NCBI GenBank assembly: GCA_947623455.1
Contig: OX392536.1
Location: 7,311,282-7,375,281, forward strand
Direction: 5' to 3'
DNA from: Mimachlamys varia
Taxonomy: Eukaryota > Mollusca > Bivalvia > Pectinida > Pectinidae
Length of the DNA: 64,000 nt
Position numbers and translations under genes: made by a program. The notes below the pieces were generated by a model, which was not told the origin of the DNA, ran no database searches, and saw only the letters and a list, made by a program, of their open reading frames with translations. This document shows, in pieces, positions 23,905 to 37,711 of this stretch (position 1 is its first letter; the number at the start of each line of letters is the position of its first letter).

Positions 23905-26504
23905 GATGGAAACTTCGATTTCTAAAACCAACGTAATCCCATCTCTGCTCTAAGCTCTAAGATGGAAACTTCGATTTCTAAAACCAACGTAATCCTGTCT
24001 GCTCTAAGATAGAAATTCCGATTCATAAAACCAACGTTATCCTGTCTGCTCTAAGATAGAAACTTCGATTTCTAAAACCAACGTAATCCTGTCTGCTCTA
24101 AGATAGAAACTTTGATTTCTAAAACCAACGTAATCTCATCTCTACTCTAAGATAGAAACTTCGATTTCTAAAACCAACGTAATCTCATCTCTACTCTAAG
24201 ATAGAAACTTCGATTTCTAAAACCAACGTAATCTCATCTCTACTCTAAGATAGAAACTTTGATTTCTAAAACCAACGTAATCCTGTCTGCTCTAAGATAG
24301 AAACTTCGATTTCTAAAACCAACGTAATTTCATCTCTGCTCTAAGATAGAAACTCCGATTTCTAAAACCATCGTAATTCCATCTCTACTCTAAGATAGAA
24401 ACTTCGATTTCTAAAACCAACGTAATCCTGTCTGCTCTAAGATAGAAACTTCGATTTCTAAAACCAACGTAATTCCATCTCTGCTCTAAGATAGAAACTT
24501 CGATTTCTAAAACCAACGTAATCCTGTCTGCTCTAAGATAGAAACTCCGATTTCTAAAACCAACGTAATTCCATCTCTGTTCTAAGATAGAAACTCCGAT
24601 TTCTAAAACCAACGTAATTCCATCTCTGTTCTAAGATAGAAACTTCGATTTCTAAAACCAACGTAATTCCATCTCTGCTCTAAGATAGAAACTTCGATTT
24701 CTAAAACCAACGCAATTCCATCTCTGCTCTAAGATAGAAACTCCGATTTCTAAAACCAACGTAATCCTGTCTGCTCTAAGATAGAAACACCGATTTCTAA
24801 AACCAATGTTATCCTATTTCTGCTCTTAGATAGAATTTTTGATTTCTAAAACCTACGTTATCCTGTCTGCTCTAAGATAGAATTTTCGATTTCTAAAACC
24901 AACGTAAACCTGTCTGCTCTAAGATACAAACTTCGATTTCTAAAATAACGTATTCCTTTCTCTGCTCTAAGATAGAAACTTCGATTTCTAAAACCAACGT
25001 AATCCAATCTCTGCTCTAGGATAGAAAATTGATTTCTAAAACCAACGTAATCCTGTCTGCTCTTAGATAGAAACTTCGATTTCTAAAACCAACGTAATCC
25101 CATCTCTGCTCTAAGATAGAAACTTCGATTTCTAAAATCAACATAATCCTCTGCTCTTAGATAGAAACTTCGATTTCTAAAACCAACGTAATCCTGTCTG
25201 CTCTAAGATAGAAACTTCGATTTCTAAAACCAACGTAATCCTGTCTGCTCTAAGATAGAAACTCCGATTTCTAAAACCAACGAAATTCCATCTCTGCTCT
25301 AAGATAGAAACTCCGATTTCTAAAACCAACGTAATTCCATCTCTGTTCTAAGATAGAAACTTCGATTTCTAAAACCAACGTAATTCCATCTCTGCTCTAA
25401 GATAGAAACTTCGATTTCTAAAACCAACGTAATCCTGTCTGCTCTAAGATAGAAACTCCGATTTCTAAAACCAATGTTATCCTATTTCTGCTCTTAGATA
25501 GAAACTTTGATTTCTAAAACCTACGTTATCCTGTCTGCTCTAAGATAGAATTTTCGATTTCTAAAACCAACGTAAACCTGTCTGCTCTAAGATACAAACT
25601 TCGATTTCTAAAATAACGTATTCCTTTCTCTGCTCTAAGATAGAAACTTCGATTTCTAAAACCAACGTAATCCTGTCTGCTCTAAGATAGAAACTTCGAT
25701 TTCTAAAACCAACGTAATCCTGTCTGCTCTAAGATAGAAACTCCGATTTCTAAAACCAACGCAATTCCATCTCTGCTCTAAGATAGAAACTCCGATTTCT
25801 AAAACCAACGTAATTCCATCTCTGTTCTAAGATAGAAACTTCGATTTCTAAAACCAACGTAATTCCATCTCTGCTCTAAGATAGAAACTCCGATTTCTAA
25901 AACCAACGTAATCCTGTCTGCTCTAAGATAGAAACTCCGATTTCTAAAACCAATGTTATCCTATTTCTGCTCTTAGATAGAAACTTTGATTTCTAAAACC
26001 TACGTTATCCTGTCTGCTCTAAGATAGAATTTTCGATTTCTAAAACCAACGTAAACCTGTCTGCTCTAAGATACAAACTTCGATTTCTAAAATAACGTAT
26101 TCCTTTCTCTGCTCTAAGATAGAAACTTCGATTTCTAAAACCAACGTAATCCAATCTCTGCTCTAGGATAGAAAATTGATTTCTAAAACCAACGTAATCC
26201 TGTCTGCTCTTAGATAGAAACTTCGATTTCTAAAACCAACGTAATCCCATCTCTGCTCTAAGATAGAAACTTCGATTTCTAAAATCAACATAATCCTCTG
26301 CTCTTAGATAGAAACTTCGATTTCTAAAACCAAAGTAATCCTGTCTGCTCTAAGATAGAAACTTCGATTTCTAAAACCAACGTAATCCTGTCTGCTCTAA
26401 GATAGAAACTCCGATTTCTAAAACCAACGTAATCCTGTCTGCTCTAAGATAGAAACTTTGATTTCTAAAACCAACGTAATCCTTTCTCTGCTCTTCTGCT
26501 CTAA
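23905..26504 (+). repeat. HOR unit of 2,600 bp
   Basis: It opens with the 'gcttttctg' boundary and has 'ctctagg' at 25018 and 26165. Private variants 'accatcgtaattcc' (24,369), 'gaaacaccg' (about 24,786) and 'cgaaattcc' (about 25,281) are shared with positions exactly 4,200 bp downstream. An abrupt change of monomer order at about 25,660 marks the start of the 5,172-bp duplication. Confidence 0.86.
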
Positions 26505-29500
26505 GATGGAAACTTCGATTTCTAAAACCAACGTAATCCCATCTCTGCTCTAAGCTCTAAGATGGAAACTTCGATTTCTAAAACCAACGTAATCCTGACT
26601 GCTCTAAGATAGAAACTTCGATTTCTAAAACCTACGTAATTCCATCTCTGCTCTAAGATAGAAATTCCGATTTATAAAACCAACGTTATCCTGTCTGCTC
26701 TAAGATAGAAACTTCGATTTCTAAAACCAACGTAATCCTGTCTGCTCTAAGATAGAAACTTTGATTTCTAAAACCAACGTAATCTCATCTCTACTCTAAG
26801 ATAGAAACTTCGATTTCTAAAACCAACGTAATCTCATCTCTACTCTAAGATAGAAACTTCGATTTCTAAAACCAACGTAATCTCATCTCTACTCTAAGAT
26901 AGAAACTTTGATTTCTAAAACCAACGTAATCCTGTCTGCTCTAAGATAGAAACTTCGATTTCTAAAACCAACGTAATTTCATCTCTGCTCTAAGATAGAA
27001 ACTCCGATTTCTAAAACCAACGTAATTCCATCTCTACTCTAAGATAGAAACTTCGATTTCTAAAACCAACGTAATCCTGTCTGCTCTAAGATAGAAACTT
27101 CGATTTCTAAAACCAACGTAATTCCATCTCTGCTCTAAGATAGAAACTTCGATTTCTAAAACCAACGTAATCCTGTCTGCTCTAAGATAGAAACTCCGAT
27201 TTCTAAAACCAACGTAATTCCATCTCTGCTCTAAGATAGAAACTCCGATTTCTAAAACCAACGTAATTCCATCTCTGTTCTAAGATAGAAACTTCGATTT
27301 CTAAAACCAACGTAATTCCATCTCTGCTCTAAGATAGAAACTTCGATTTCTAAAACCAACGTAATTCCATCTCTGCTCTAAGATAGAAACTCCGATTTCT
27401 AAAACCAACGTAATTCCATCTCTGTTCTAAGATAGAAACTTCGATATCTAAAACCAACGTAATTCCATCTCTGCTCTAAGATAGAAACTCCGATTTCTAA
27501 AACTAACGTAATCCTGTCTGCTCTAAGATAGAAACTCCGATTTCTAAAACCAATGTTATCCTATTTCTGCTCTTAGATAGAAACTTTGATTTCTAAAACC
27601 TACGTTATCCTGTCTGCTCTAAGATAGAATTTTCAATTTCTAAAACCAACGTAAACCTGTCTGCTCTAACATACAAACTTCGATTTCTAAAATAACGTAT
27701 TCCTTTCTCTGCTCTAAGATAGAAACTTCGATTTCTAAAACCAACGTAATCCAATCTCTGCTCTAGGATAGAAAATTGATTTCTAAAACCAACGTAATCC
27801 TGTCTGCTCTTAGATAGAAACTTCGATTTCTAAAACCAACGTAATCCCATCTCTGCTCTAAGATAGAAACTTCGATTTCTAAAATCAACATAATCCTCTG
27901 CTCTTAAATAGAAACTTCGATTTCTAAAACCAACGTAATCCTGTCTGCTCTAAGATAGAAACTTCGATTTCTAAAACCAACGTAATCCTGTCTGCTCTAA
28001 GATAGAAACTCCGATTTCTAAAACCAACGTAATCCTGTCTGCTCTAAGATAGAAACTTTGATTCCTAAAACCAACGTAATCCTTTCTCTGCTTTTCTGCT
28101 CTAAGATGGAAACTTCGATTTCTAAAACCAACGTAATCCCATCTCTGCTCTAAGCTCTAAGATGGAAACTTCGATTTCTAAAACCAACGTAATCCTGTCT
28201 GCTCTAAGATAGAAATTCCGATTCATAAAACCAACGTTATCCTGTCTGCTCTAAGATAGAAACTTCGATTTCTAAAACCAACGTAATCCTGTCTGCTCTA
28301 AGATAGAAACTTTGATTTCTAAAACCAACGTAATCTCATCTCTACTCTAAGATAGAAACTTCGATTTCTAAAACCAACGTAATCTCATCTCTACTCTAAG
28401 ATAGAAACTTCGATTTCTAAAACCAACGTAATCTCATCTCTACTCTAAGATAGAAACTTTGATTTCTAAAACCAACGTAATCCTGTCTGCTCTAAGATAG
28501 AAACTTCGATTTCTAAAACCAACGTAATTTCATCTCTGCTCTAAGATAGAAACTCCGATTTCTAAAACCATCGTAATTCCATCTCTACTCTAAGATAGAA
28601 ACTTCGATTTCTAAAACCAACGTAATCCTGTCTGCTCTAAGATAGAAACTTCGATTTCTAAAACCAACGTAATTCCATCTCTGCTCTAAGATAGAAACTT
28701 CGATTTCTAAAACCAACGTAATCCTGTCTGCTCTAAGATAGAAACTCCGATTTCTAAAACCAACGTAATTCCATCTCTGTTCTAAGATAGAAACTCCGAT
28801 TTCTAAAACCAACGTAATTCCATCTCTGTTCTAAGATAGAAACTTCGATTTCTAAAACCAACGTAATTCCATCTCTGCTCTAAGATAGAAACTTCGATTT
28901 CTAAAACCAACGCAATTCCATCTCTGCTCTAAGATAGAAACTCCGATTTCTAAAACCAACGTAATCCTGTCTGCTCTAAGATAGAAACACCGATTTCTAA
29001 AACCAATGTTATCCTATTTCTGCTCTTAGATAGAATTTTTGATTTCTAAAACCTACGTTATCCTGTCTGCTCTAAGATAGAATTTTCGATTTCTAAAACC
29101 AACGTAAACCTGTCTGCTCTAAGATACAAACTTCGATTTCTAAAATAACGTATTCCTTTCTCTGCTCTAAGATAGAAACTTCGATTTCTAAAACCAACGT
29201 AATCCAATCTCTGCTCTAGGATAGAAAATTGATTTCTAAAACCAACGTAATCCTGTCTGCTCTTAGATAGAAACTTCGATTTCTAAAACCAACGTAATCC
29301 CATCTCTGCTCTAAGATAGAAACTTCGATTTCTAAAATCAACATAATCCTCTGCTCTTAGATAGAAACTTCGATTTCTAAAACCAACGTAATCCTGTCTG
29401 CTCTAAGATAGAAACTTCGATTTCTAAAACCAACGTAATCCTGTCTGCTCTAAGATAGAAACTCCGATTTCTAAAACCAACGAAATTCCATCTCTGCTCT

Positions 29501-30835
29501 AAGATAGAAACTCCGATTTCTAAAACCAACGTAATTCCATCTCTGTTCTAAGATAGAAACTTCGATTTCTAAAACCAACGTAATTCCATCTCTGCTCTAA
29601 GATAGAAACTCCGATTTCTAAAACCAACGTAATCCTGTCTGCTCTAAGATAGAAACTCCGATTTCTAAAACCAATGTTATCCTATTTCTGCTCTTAGATA
29701 GAAACTTTGATTTCTAAAACCTACGTTATCCTGTCTGCTCTAAGATAGAATTTTCGATTTCTAAAACCAACGTAAACCTGTCTGCTCTAAGATACAAACT
29801 TCGATTTCTAAAATAACGTATTCCTTTCTCTGCTCTAAGATAGAAACTTCGATTTCTAAAACCAACGTAATCCAATCTCTGCTCTAGGATAGAAAATTGA
29901 TTTCTAAAACCAACGTAATCCTGTCTGCTCTTAGATAGAAACTTCGATTTCTAAAACCAACGTAATCCCATCTCTGCTCTAAGATAGAAACTTCGATTTC
30001 TAAAATCAACATAATCCTCTGCTCTTAGATAGAAACTTCGATTTCTAAAACCAAAGTAATCCTGTCTGCTCTAAGATAGAAACTTCGATTTCTAAAACCA
30101 ACGTAATCCTGTCTGCTCTAAGATAGAAACTCCGATTTCTAAAACCAACGTAATCCTGTCTGCTCTAAGATAGAAACTTTGATTTCTAAAACCAACGTAA
30201 TCCTTTCTCTGCTCTTCTGCTCTAAGATGGAAACTTCGATTTCTAAAACCAACGTAATCCCATCTCTGCTCTAAGCTCTAAGATGGAAACTTCGATTTCT
30301 AAAACCAACGTAATCCTGTCTGCTCTAAGATAGAAACTTCGATTTCTAAAACCTACGTAATTCCATCTCTGCTCTAAGATAGAAATTCCGATTTATAAAA
30401 CCAACGTTATCCTGTCTGCTCTAAGATAGAAACTTCGATTTCTAAAACCAACGTAATCCTGTCTGCTCTAAGATAGAAACTTTGATTTCTAAAACCAACT
30501 TAATCTCATCTCTACTCTAAGATAGAAACTTCGATTTCTAAAACAAACGTAATCTCATCTCTACTCTAAGATAGAAACTTCGATTTCTAAAACCAACGTA
30601 ATCTCATCTCTACTCTAAGATAGAAACTTTGATTTCTAAAACCAACGTAATCCTGTCTGCTCTAAGATAGAAACTTCGATTTCTAAAACCAACGTAATTT
30701 CATCTCTGCTCTAAGATAGAAACTCCGATTTCTAAAACCAACGTAATTCCATCTCTACTCTAAGATAGAAACTTCGATTTCTAAAACCAACGTAATCCTG
30801 TCTGCTCTAAGATAGAAACTTCGATTTCTAAAACC
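25660..30835 (+). repeat. 5,172-bp duplicated block, copy 1
   Basis: Markers at 26165, 26505, 27765, 28105, 29218, 29886 and 30226 all recur exactly 5,172 bp later. Shared private variants include 'caaagtaatc' (26,333), 'cctgactgctc' (about 26,596), 'gatatct' (27,444), 'aacatacaaac' (27,668), 'gattcct' (28,062), 'gaaacaccg' (28,986), 'accaacttaatc' (30,495) and 'aaacaaacg' (30,541). It contains one canonical 1,600-bp HOR (26505-28104) and one 2,121-bp unit (28105-30225). Sampled lines were identical to copy 2. Confidence 0.92.
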
Positions 30836-31676
30836 AACGTAATCCTGTCTGCTCTAAGATAGAAACTTCGATTTCTAAAACCAACGTAATCCTGTCTGCT
30901 CTAAGATAGAAACTCCGATTTCTAAAACCAACGCAATTCCATCTCTGCTCTAAGATAGAAACTCCGATTTCTAAAACCAACGTAATTCCATCTCTGTTCT
31001 AAGATAGAAACTTCGATTTCTAAAACCAACGTAATTCCATCTCTGCTCTAAGATAGAAACTCCGATTTCTAAAACCAACGTAATCCTGTCTGCTCTAAGA
31101 TAGAAACTCCGATTTCTAAAACCAATGTTATCCTATTTCTGCTCTTAGATAGAAACTTTGATTTCTAAAACCTACGTTATCCTGTCTGCTCTAAGATAGA
31201 ATTTTCGATTTCTAAAACCAACGTAAACCTGTCTGCTCTAAGATACAAACTTCGATTTCTAAAATAACGTATTCCTTTCTCTGCTCTAAGATAGAAACTT
31301 CGATTTCTAAAACCAACGTAATCCAATCTCTGCTCTAGGATAGAAAATTGATTTCTAAAACCAACGTAATCCTGTCTGCTCTTAGATAGAAACTTCGATT
31401 TCTAAAACCAACGTAATCCCATCTCTGCTCTAAGATAGAAACTTCGATTTCTAAAATCAACATAATCCTCTGCTCTTAGATAGAAACTTCGATTTCTAAA
31501 ACCAAAGTAATCCTGTCTGCTCTAAGATAGAAACTTCGATTTCTAAAACCAACGTAATCCTGTCTGCTCTAAGATAGAAACTCCGATTTCTAAAACCAAC
31601 GTAATCCTGTCTGCTCTAAGATAGAAACTTTGATTTCTAAAACCAACGTAATCCTTTCTCTGCTCTTCTGCTCTAA

Positions 31677-33276
31677 GATGGAAACTTCGATTTCTAAAAC
31701 CAACGTAATCCCATCTCTGCTCTAAGCTCTAAGATGGAAACTTCGATTTCTAAAACCAACGTAATCCTGACTGCTCTAAGATAGAAACTTCGATTTCTAA
31801 AACCTACGTAATTCCATCTCTGCTCTAAGATAGAAATTCCGATTTATAAAACCAACGTTATCCTGTCTGCTCTAAGATAGAAACTTCGATTTCTAAAACC
31901 AACGTAATCCTGTCTGCTCTAAGATAGAAACTTTGATTTCTAAAACCAACGTAATCTCATCTCTACTCTAAGATAGAAACTTCGATTTCTAAAACCAACG
32001 TAATCTCATCTCTACTCTAAGATAGAAACTTCGATTTCTAAAACCAACGTAATCTCATCTCTACTCTAAGATAGAAACTTTGATTTCTAAAACCAACGTA
32101 ATCCTGTCTGCTCTAAGATAGAAACTTCGATTTCTAAAACCAACGTAATTTCATCTCTGCTCTAAGATAGAAACTCCGATTTCTAAAACCAACGTAATTC
32201 CATCTCTACTCTAAGATAGAAACTTCGATTTCTAAAACCAACGTAATCCTGTCTGCTCTAAGATAGAAACTTCGATTTCTAAAACCAACGTAATTCCATC
32301 TCTGCTCTAAGATAGAAACTTCGATTTCTAAAACCAACGTAATCCTGTCTGCTCTAAGATAGAAACTCCGATTTCTAAAACCAACGTAATTCCATCTCTG
32401 CTCTAAGATAGAAACTCCGATTTCTAAAACCAACGTAATTCCATCTCTGTTCTAAGATAGAAACTTCGATTTCTAAAACCAACGTAATTCCATCTCTGCT
32501 CTAAGATAGAAACTTCGATTTCTAAAACCAACGTAATTCCATCTCTGCTCTAAGATAGAAACTCCGATTTCTAAAACCAACGTAATTCCATCTCTGTTCT
32601 AAGATAGAAACTTCGATATCTAAAACCAACGTAATTCCATCTCTGCTCTAAGATAGAAACTCCGATTTCTAAAACTAACGTAATCCTGTCTGCTCTAAGA
32701 TAGAAACTCCGATTTCTAAAACCAATGTTATCCTATTTCTGCTCTTAGATAGAAACTTTGATTTCTAAAACCTACGTTATCCTGTCTGCTCTAAGATAGA
32801 ATTTTCAATTTCTAAAACCAACGTAAACCTGTCTGCTCTAACATACAAACTTCGATTTCTAAAATAACGTATTCCTTTCTCTGCTCTAAGATAGAAACTT
32901 CGATTTCTAAAACCAACGTAATCCAATCTCTGCTCTAGGATAGAAAATTGATTTCTAAAACCAACGTAATCCTGTCTGCTCTTAGATAGAAACTTCGATT
33001 TCTAAAACCAACGTAATCCCATCTCTGCTCTAAGATAGAAACTTCGATTTCTAAAATCAACATAATCCTCTGCTCTTAAATAGAAACTTCGATTTCTAAA
33101 ACCAACGTAATCCTGTCTGCTCTAAGATAGAAACTTCGATTTCTAAAACCAACGTAATCCTGTCTGCTCTAAGATAGAAACTCCGATTTCTAAAACCAAC
33201 GTAATCCTGTCTGCTCTAAGATAGAAACTTTGATTCCTAAAACCAACGTAATCCTTTCTCTGCTTTTCTGCTCTAA
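31677..33276 (+). repeat. Canonical 1,600-bp HOR inside duplicated block copy 2
   Basis: Boundary to boundary is exactly 1,600 bp, as at 26505-28104 and 14126-15725, with the same internal marker positions ('ctctagg' at +1,260). It starts with linker 'gctcttctg' and ends with 'gcttttctg', so two linker lineages meet inside one unit. Confidence 0.9.
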
Positions 33277-35397
33277 GATGGAAACTTCGATTTCTAAAAC
33301 CAACGTAATCCCATCTCTGCTCTAAGCTCTAAGATGGAAACTTCGATTTCTAAAACCAACGTAATCCTGTCTGCTCTAAGATAGAAATTCCGATTCATAA
33401 AACCAACGTTATCCTGTCTGCTCTAAGATAGAAACTTCGATTTCTAAAACCAACGTAATCCTGTCTGCTCTAAGATAGAAACTTTGATTTCTAAAACCAA
33501 CGTAATCTCATCTCTACTCTAAGATAGAAACTTCGATTTCTAAAACCAACGTAATCTCATCTCTACTCTAAGATAGAAACTTCGATTTCTAAAACCAACG
33601 TAATCTCATCTCTACTCTAAGATAGAAACTTTGATTTCTAAAACCAACGTAATCCTGTCTGCTCTAAGATAGAAACTTCGATTTCTAAAACCAACGTAAT
33701 TTCATCTCTGCTCTAAGATAGAAACTCCGATTTCTAAAACCATCGTAATTCCATCTCTACTCTAAGATAGAAACTTCGATTTCTAAAACCAACGTAATCC
33801 TGTCTGCTCTAAGATAGAAACTTCGATTTCTAAAACCAACGTAATTCCATCTCTGCTCTAAGATAGAAACTTCGATTTCTAAAACCAACGTAATCCTGTC
33901 TGCTCTAAGATAGAAACTCCGATTTCTAAAACCAACGTAATTCCATCTCTGTTCTAAGATAGAAACTCCGATTTCTAAAACCAACGTAATTCCATCTCTG
34001 TTCTAAGATAGAAACTTCGATTTCTAAAACCAACGTAATTCCATCTCTGCTCTAAGATAGAAACTTCGATTTCTAAAACCAACGCAATTCCATCTCTGCT
34101 CTAAGATAGAAACTCCGATTTCTAAAACCAACGTAATCCTGTCTGCTCTAAGATAGAAACACCGATTTCTAAAACCAATGTTATCCTATTTCTGCTCTTA
34201 GATAGAATTTTTGATTTCTAAAACCTACGTTATCCTGTCTGCTCTAAGATAGAATTTTCGATTTCTAAAACCAACGTAAACCTGTCTGCTCTAAGATACA
34301 AACTTCGATTTCTAAAATAACGTATTCCTTTCTCTGCTCTAAGATAGAAACTTCGATTTCTAAAACCAACGTAATCCAATCTCTGCTCTAGGATAGAAAA
34401 TTGATTTCTAAAACCAACGTAATCCTGTCTGCTCTTAGATAGAAACTTCGATTTCTAAAACCAACGTAATCCCATCTCTGCTCTAAGATAGAAACTTCGA
34501 TTTCTAAAATCAACATAATCCTCTGCTCTTAGATAGAAACTTCGATTTCTAAAACCAACGTAATCCTGTCTGCTCTAAGATAGAAACTTCGATTTCTAAA
34601 ACCAACGTAATCCTGTCTGCTCTAAGATAGAAACTCCGATTTCTAAAACCAACGAAATTCCATCTCTGCTCTAAGATAGAAACTCCGATTTCTAAAACCA
34701 ACGTAATTCCATCTCTGTTCTAAGATAGAAACTTCGATTTCTAAAACCAACGTAATTCCATCTCTGCTCTAAGATAGAAACTCCGATTTCTAAAACCAAC
34801 GTAATCCTGTCTGCTCTAAGATAGAAACTCCGATTTCTAAAACCAATGTTATCCTATTTCTGCTCTTAGATAGAAACTTTGATTTCTAAAACCTACGTTA
34901 TCCTGTCTGCTCTAAGATAGAATTTTCGATTTCTAAAACCAACGTAAACCTGTCTGCTCTAAGATACAAACTTCGATTTCTAAAATAACGTATTCCTTTC
35001 TCTGCTCTAAGATAGAAACTTCGATTTCTAAAACCAACGTAATCCAATCTCTGCTCTAGGATAGAAAATTGATTTCTAAAACCAACGTAATCCTGTCTGC
35101 TCTTAGATAGAAACTTCGATTTCTAAAACCAACGTAATCCCATCTCTGCTCTAAGATAGAAACTTCGATTTCTAAAATCAACATAATCCTCTGCTCTTAG
35201 ATAGAAACTTCGATTTCTAAAACCAAAGTAATCCTGTCTGCTCTAAGATAGAAACTTCGATTTCTAAAACCAACGTAATCCTGTCTGCTCTAAGATAGAA
35301 ACTCCGATTTCTAAAACCAACGTAATCCTGTCTGCTCTAAGATAGAAACTTTGATTTCTAAAACCAACGTAATCCTTTCTCTGCTCTTCTGCTCTAA
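33277..35397 (+). repeat. 2,121-bp HOR unit (second copy; first at 28105-30225)
   Basis: This is a HOR extended by a 668-bp 14-mer ('ctctagg' at 34390 and 35058). It shares 'gattcataa', 'accatcg', 'gaaacaccg' and 'gaatttttg' variants with 28105-30225. A related segment of about 2.5 kb at 23.16-25.66 kb lies 4,200 bp before the first copy. Confidence 0.88.
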
Positions 35398-36640
35398 GAT
35401 GGAAACTTCGATTTCTAAAACCAACGTAATCCCATCTCTGCTCTAAGCTCTAAGATGGAAACTTCGATTTCTAAAACCAACGTAATCCTGTCTGCTCTAA
35501 GATAGAAACTTCGATTTCTAAAACCTACGTAATTCCATCTCTGCTCTAAGATAGAAATTCCGATTTATAAAACCAACGTTATCCTGTCTGCTCTAAGATA
35601 GAAACTTCGATTTCTAAAACCAACGTAATCCTGTCTGCTCTAAGATAGAAACTTTGATTTCTAAAACCAACTTAATCTCATCTCTACTCTAAGATAGAAA
35701 CTTCGATTTCTAAAACAAACGTAATCTCATCTCTACTCTAAGATAGAAACTTCGATTTCTAAAACCAACGTAATCTCATCTCTACTCTAAGATAGAAACT
35801 TTGATTTCTAAAACCAACGTAATCCTGTCTGCTCTAAGATAGAAACTTCGATTTCTAAAACCAACGTAATTTCATCTCTGCTCTAAGATAGAAACTCCGA
35901 TTTCTAAAACCAACGTAATTCCATCTCTACTCTAAGATAGAAACTTCGATTTCTAAAACCAACGTAATCCTGTCTGCTCTAAGATAGAAACTTCGATTTC
36001 TAAAACCAACGTAATTCCATCTCTGCTCTAAGATAGAAACTTCGATTTCTAAAACCAACGTAATCCTGTCTGCTCTAAGATAGAAACTTCGATTTCTAAA
36101 ACCAACGTAATTCCATCTCTGCTCTAAGATAGAAACTCCGATTTCTAAAACCAACGTAATTCCATCTCTGTTCTAAGATAGAAACTTCGATTTCTAAAAC
36201 CAACGTAATTCCATCTCTGCTCTAAGATAGAAACTTCGATTTCTAAAACCTACGTTATCCTGTCTGCTCTAAGATAGAAACTCCGATTTCTAAAACCAAC
36301 TTAATTCCATCTCTGTTCTAAGATAGAAACTTCGATTTCTAAAACCAACGTAATTCCATCACTGCTCTAAGATAGAAACTCCGATTTCTAAAACCAACGT
36401 AATCCAATCTCTGCTCTAGGATAGAAAATTGATTTCTAAAACCAACGTAATCCTGTCAGCTCTAAGATAGAAACTTCGATTTCTAAAACCAACGTAATCT
36501 CATCTCTACTCTAAGATAGAAACTTCGATTTCTAAAACCAACGTAATCTCATCTCTACTCTAAGATAGAAACTTCGATTTCTAAAACCAACGTAATCCTG
36601 TCTGCTCTAAGATAGAAACTTCGATTTCTAAAACCAACGT

Positions 36641-36852
36641 AATCCTCTACTCTAAGATATAAACTTTGATTTCTAAAACCAACGTAATCCTATGTCTGCT
36701 CTAAGATAGAAACTTCGATTTCTAAAACCAACGTCATTCCATCTCTGCTCTAAGATAGAAACTTCGATTTCTAAAACCAACGTAATTCCATCTCTACTCT
36801 AAGATAGAAACTTCGATTTCTAAAACCAACGTAATCTTATGTCTGCTCTAAG
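36641..36852 (+). repeat. 212-bp private-linker block, copy 1
   Basis: It runs from 'aatcctctac' to the end of 'aatcttatgtctgctctaag', with internal linkers 'aatcctatg' and 'gtcattcc'; the fourth linker is 'aattccatc' here rather than 'aattcgatc'. One monomer reads 'gatataaac', private to this copy. The last 'ctctaag' is unchanged, unlike the copies beyond 48 kb. Confidence 0.88.
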
Positions 36853-37711
36853 ATAGAAACTTCGATTTCTAAAACCAACGTAATTCCATCTCTGCTCTAA
36901 GATAGAAACTCCGATTTCTAAAACCAACGTAATTCCATCTCTACTCTAAGATAGAAACTTCGATTTCTAAAACCAACGTAATCCTGTCTGCTCTTAGATA
37001 GAAACTTCGATTTCTAAAACCAACGTAATCCCATCTCTGCTCTAAGATAGAAACTTCGATTTCTAAAATCAACATAATCCTCTGCTCTTAGATAGAAACT
37101 TCGATTTCTAAAACCAACGTAATCCTGTCTGCTCTAAGATAGAAACTTCGATTTCTAAAACCAACGTAATCCTGTCTGCTCTAAGATAGAAACTCCGATT
37201 TCTAAAACCAACATAATCCTGTCTGCTCTAAGATAGAAACTCCGATTTCTAAAACCAACGTAATCCTTTCTCTGCTCTTCTGCTCTAAGATGGAAACTTC
37301 GATTTCTAAAACCAACGTAATTCCATCTCTGCTCTAAGCTCTAAGATGGAAACTTCGATTTCTAAAACCAACGTAATCCTGTCTGCTCTAAGATAGAAAC
37401 TTCGATTTCTAAAATCTACGTAATTCCATCTCTGCTCTAAGATCGAAACTCCGATTTCTAAAACCAACGTAATTCCATCTCTACTCTAAGATAGAAACTT
37501 CGATTTCTAAAACCAACGTAATCCTGTCTGCTCTAAGATAGAAACTTCGATTTCTAAAACCAACGTAATCTCATCTCTACTCTAAGATAGAAACTTCGAT
37601 TTCTAAAACCAACGTAATCTCATCTCTACTCTAAGATAGAAACTTTGATTTCTAAAACCAACGTAATCCTGTCTGCTCTAAGATAGAAACTTCGATTTCT
37701 AAAACCAACGT

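Larger units (their letters stand above)
12540..25660 (+). repeat. Second domain: mixed full and truncated 1.6-kb HORs
   Basis: Boundary markers (gatgg after the long linker) lie at 13099, 14126, 15726, 17481, 18558, 19145, 20462, 20718, 22072 and 23905. Spacings are therefore 1,027, 1,600, 1,755, 1,077, 587, 1,317, 256, 1,354 and 1,833 bp. The monomer order is that of the 33-mer with parts deleted or repeated; for example the gatgg/'taagctctaag' pair is doubled near 15,774-15,880. Two boundary linkers, 'gcttttctg' and 'gctcttctg', are interspersed, with one 'gcgcttctg'. No gene or other element is present. Confidence 0.88.
30836..36010 (+). repeat. 5,172-bp duplicated block, copy 2
   Basis: This copy is directly adjacent to copy 1, with the junction within a run of near-identical 47-bp monomers around 30,838. 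It repeats the same markers: gatgg at 31677, 33277 and 35398; 'ctctagg' at 31337, 32937, 34390 and 35058. It also repeats every private variant checked. The match ends near 36,012, where this copy reads 'gtaattccat' and the equivalent place in copy 1 reads 'gtaatcctg'. The age must be very recent, or the copy may be an assembly duplication. Confidence 0.92.
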
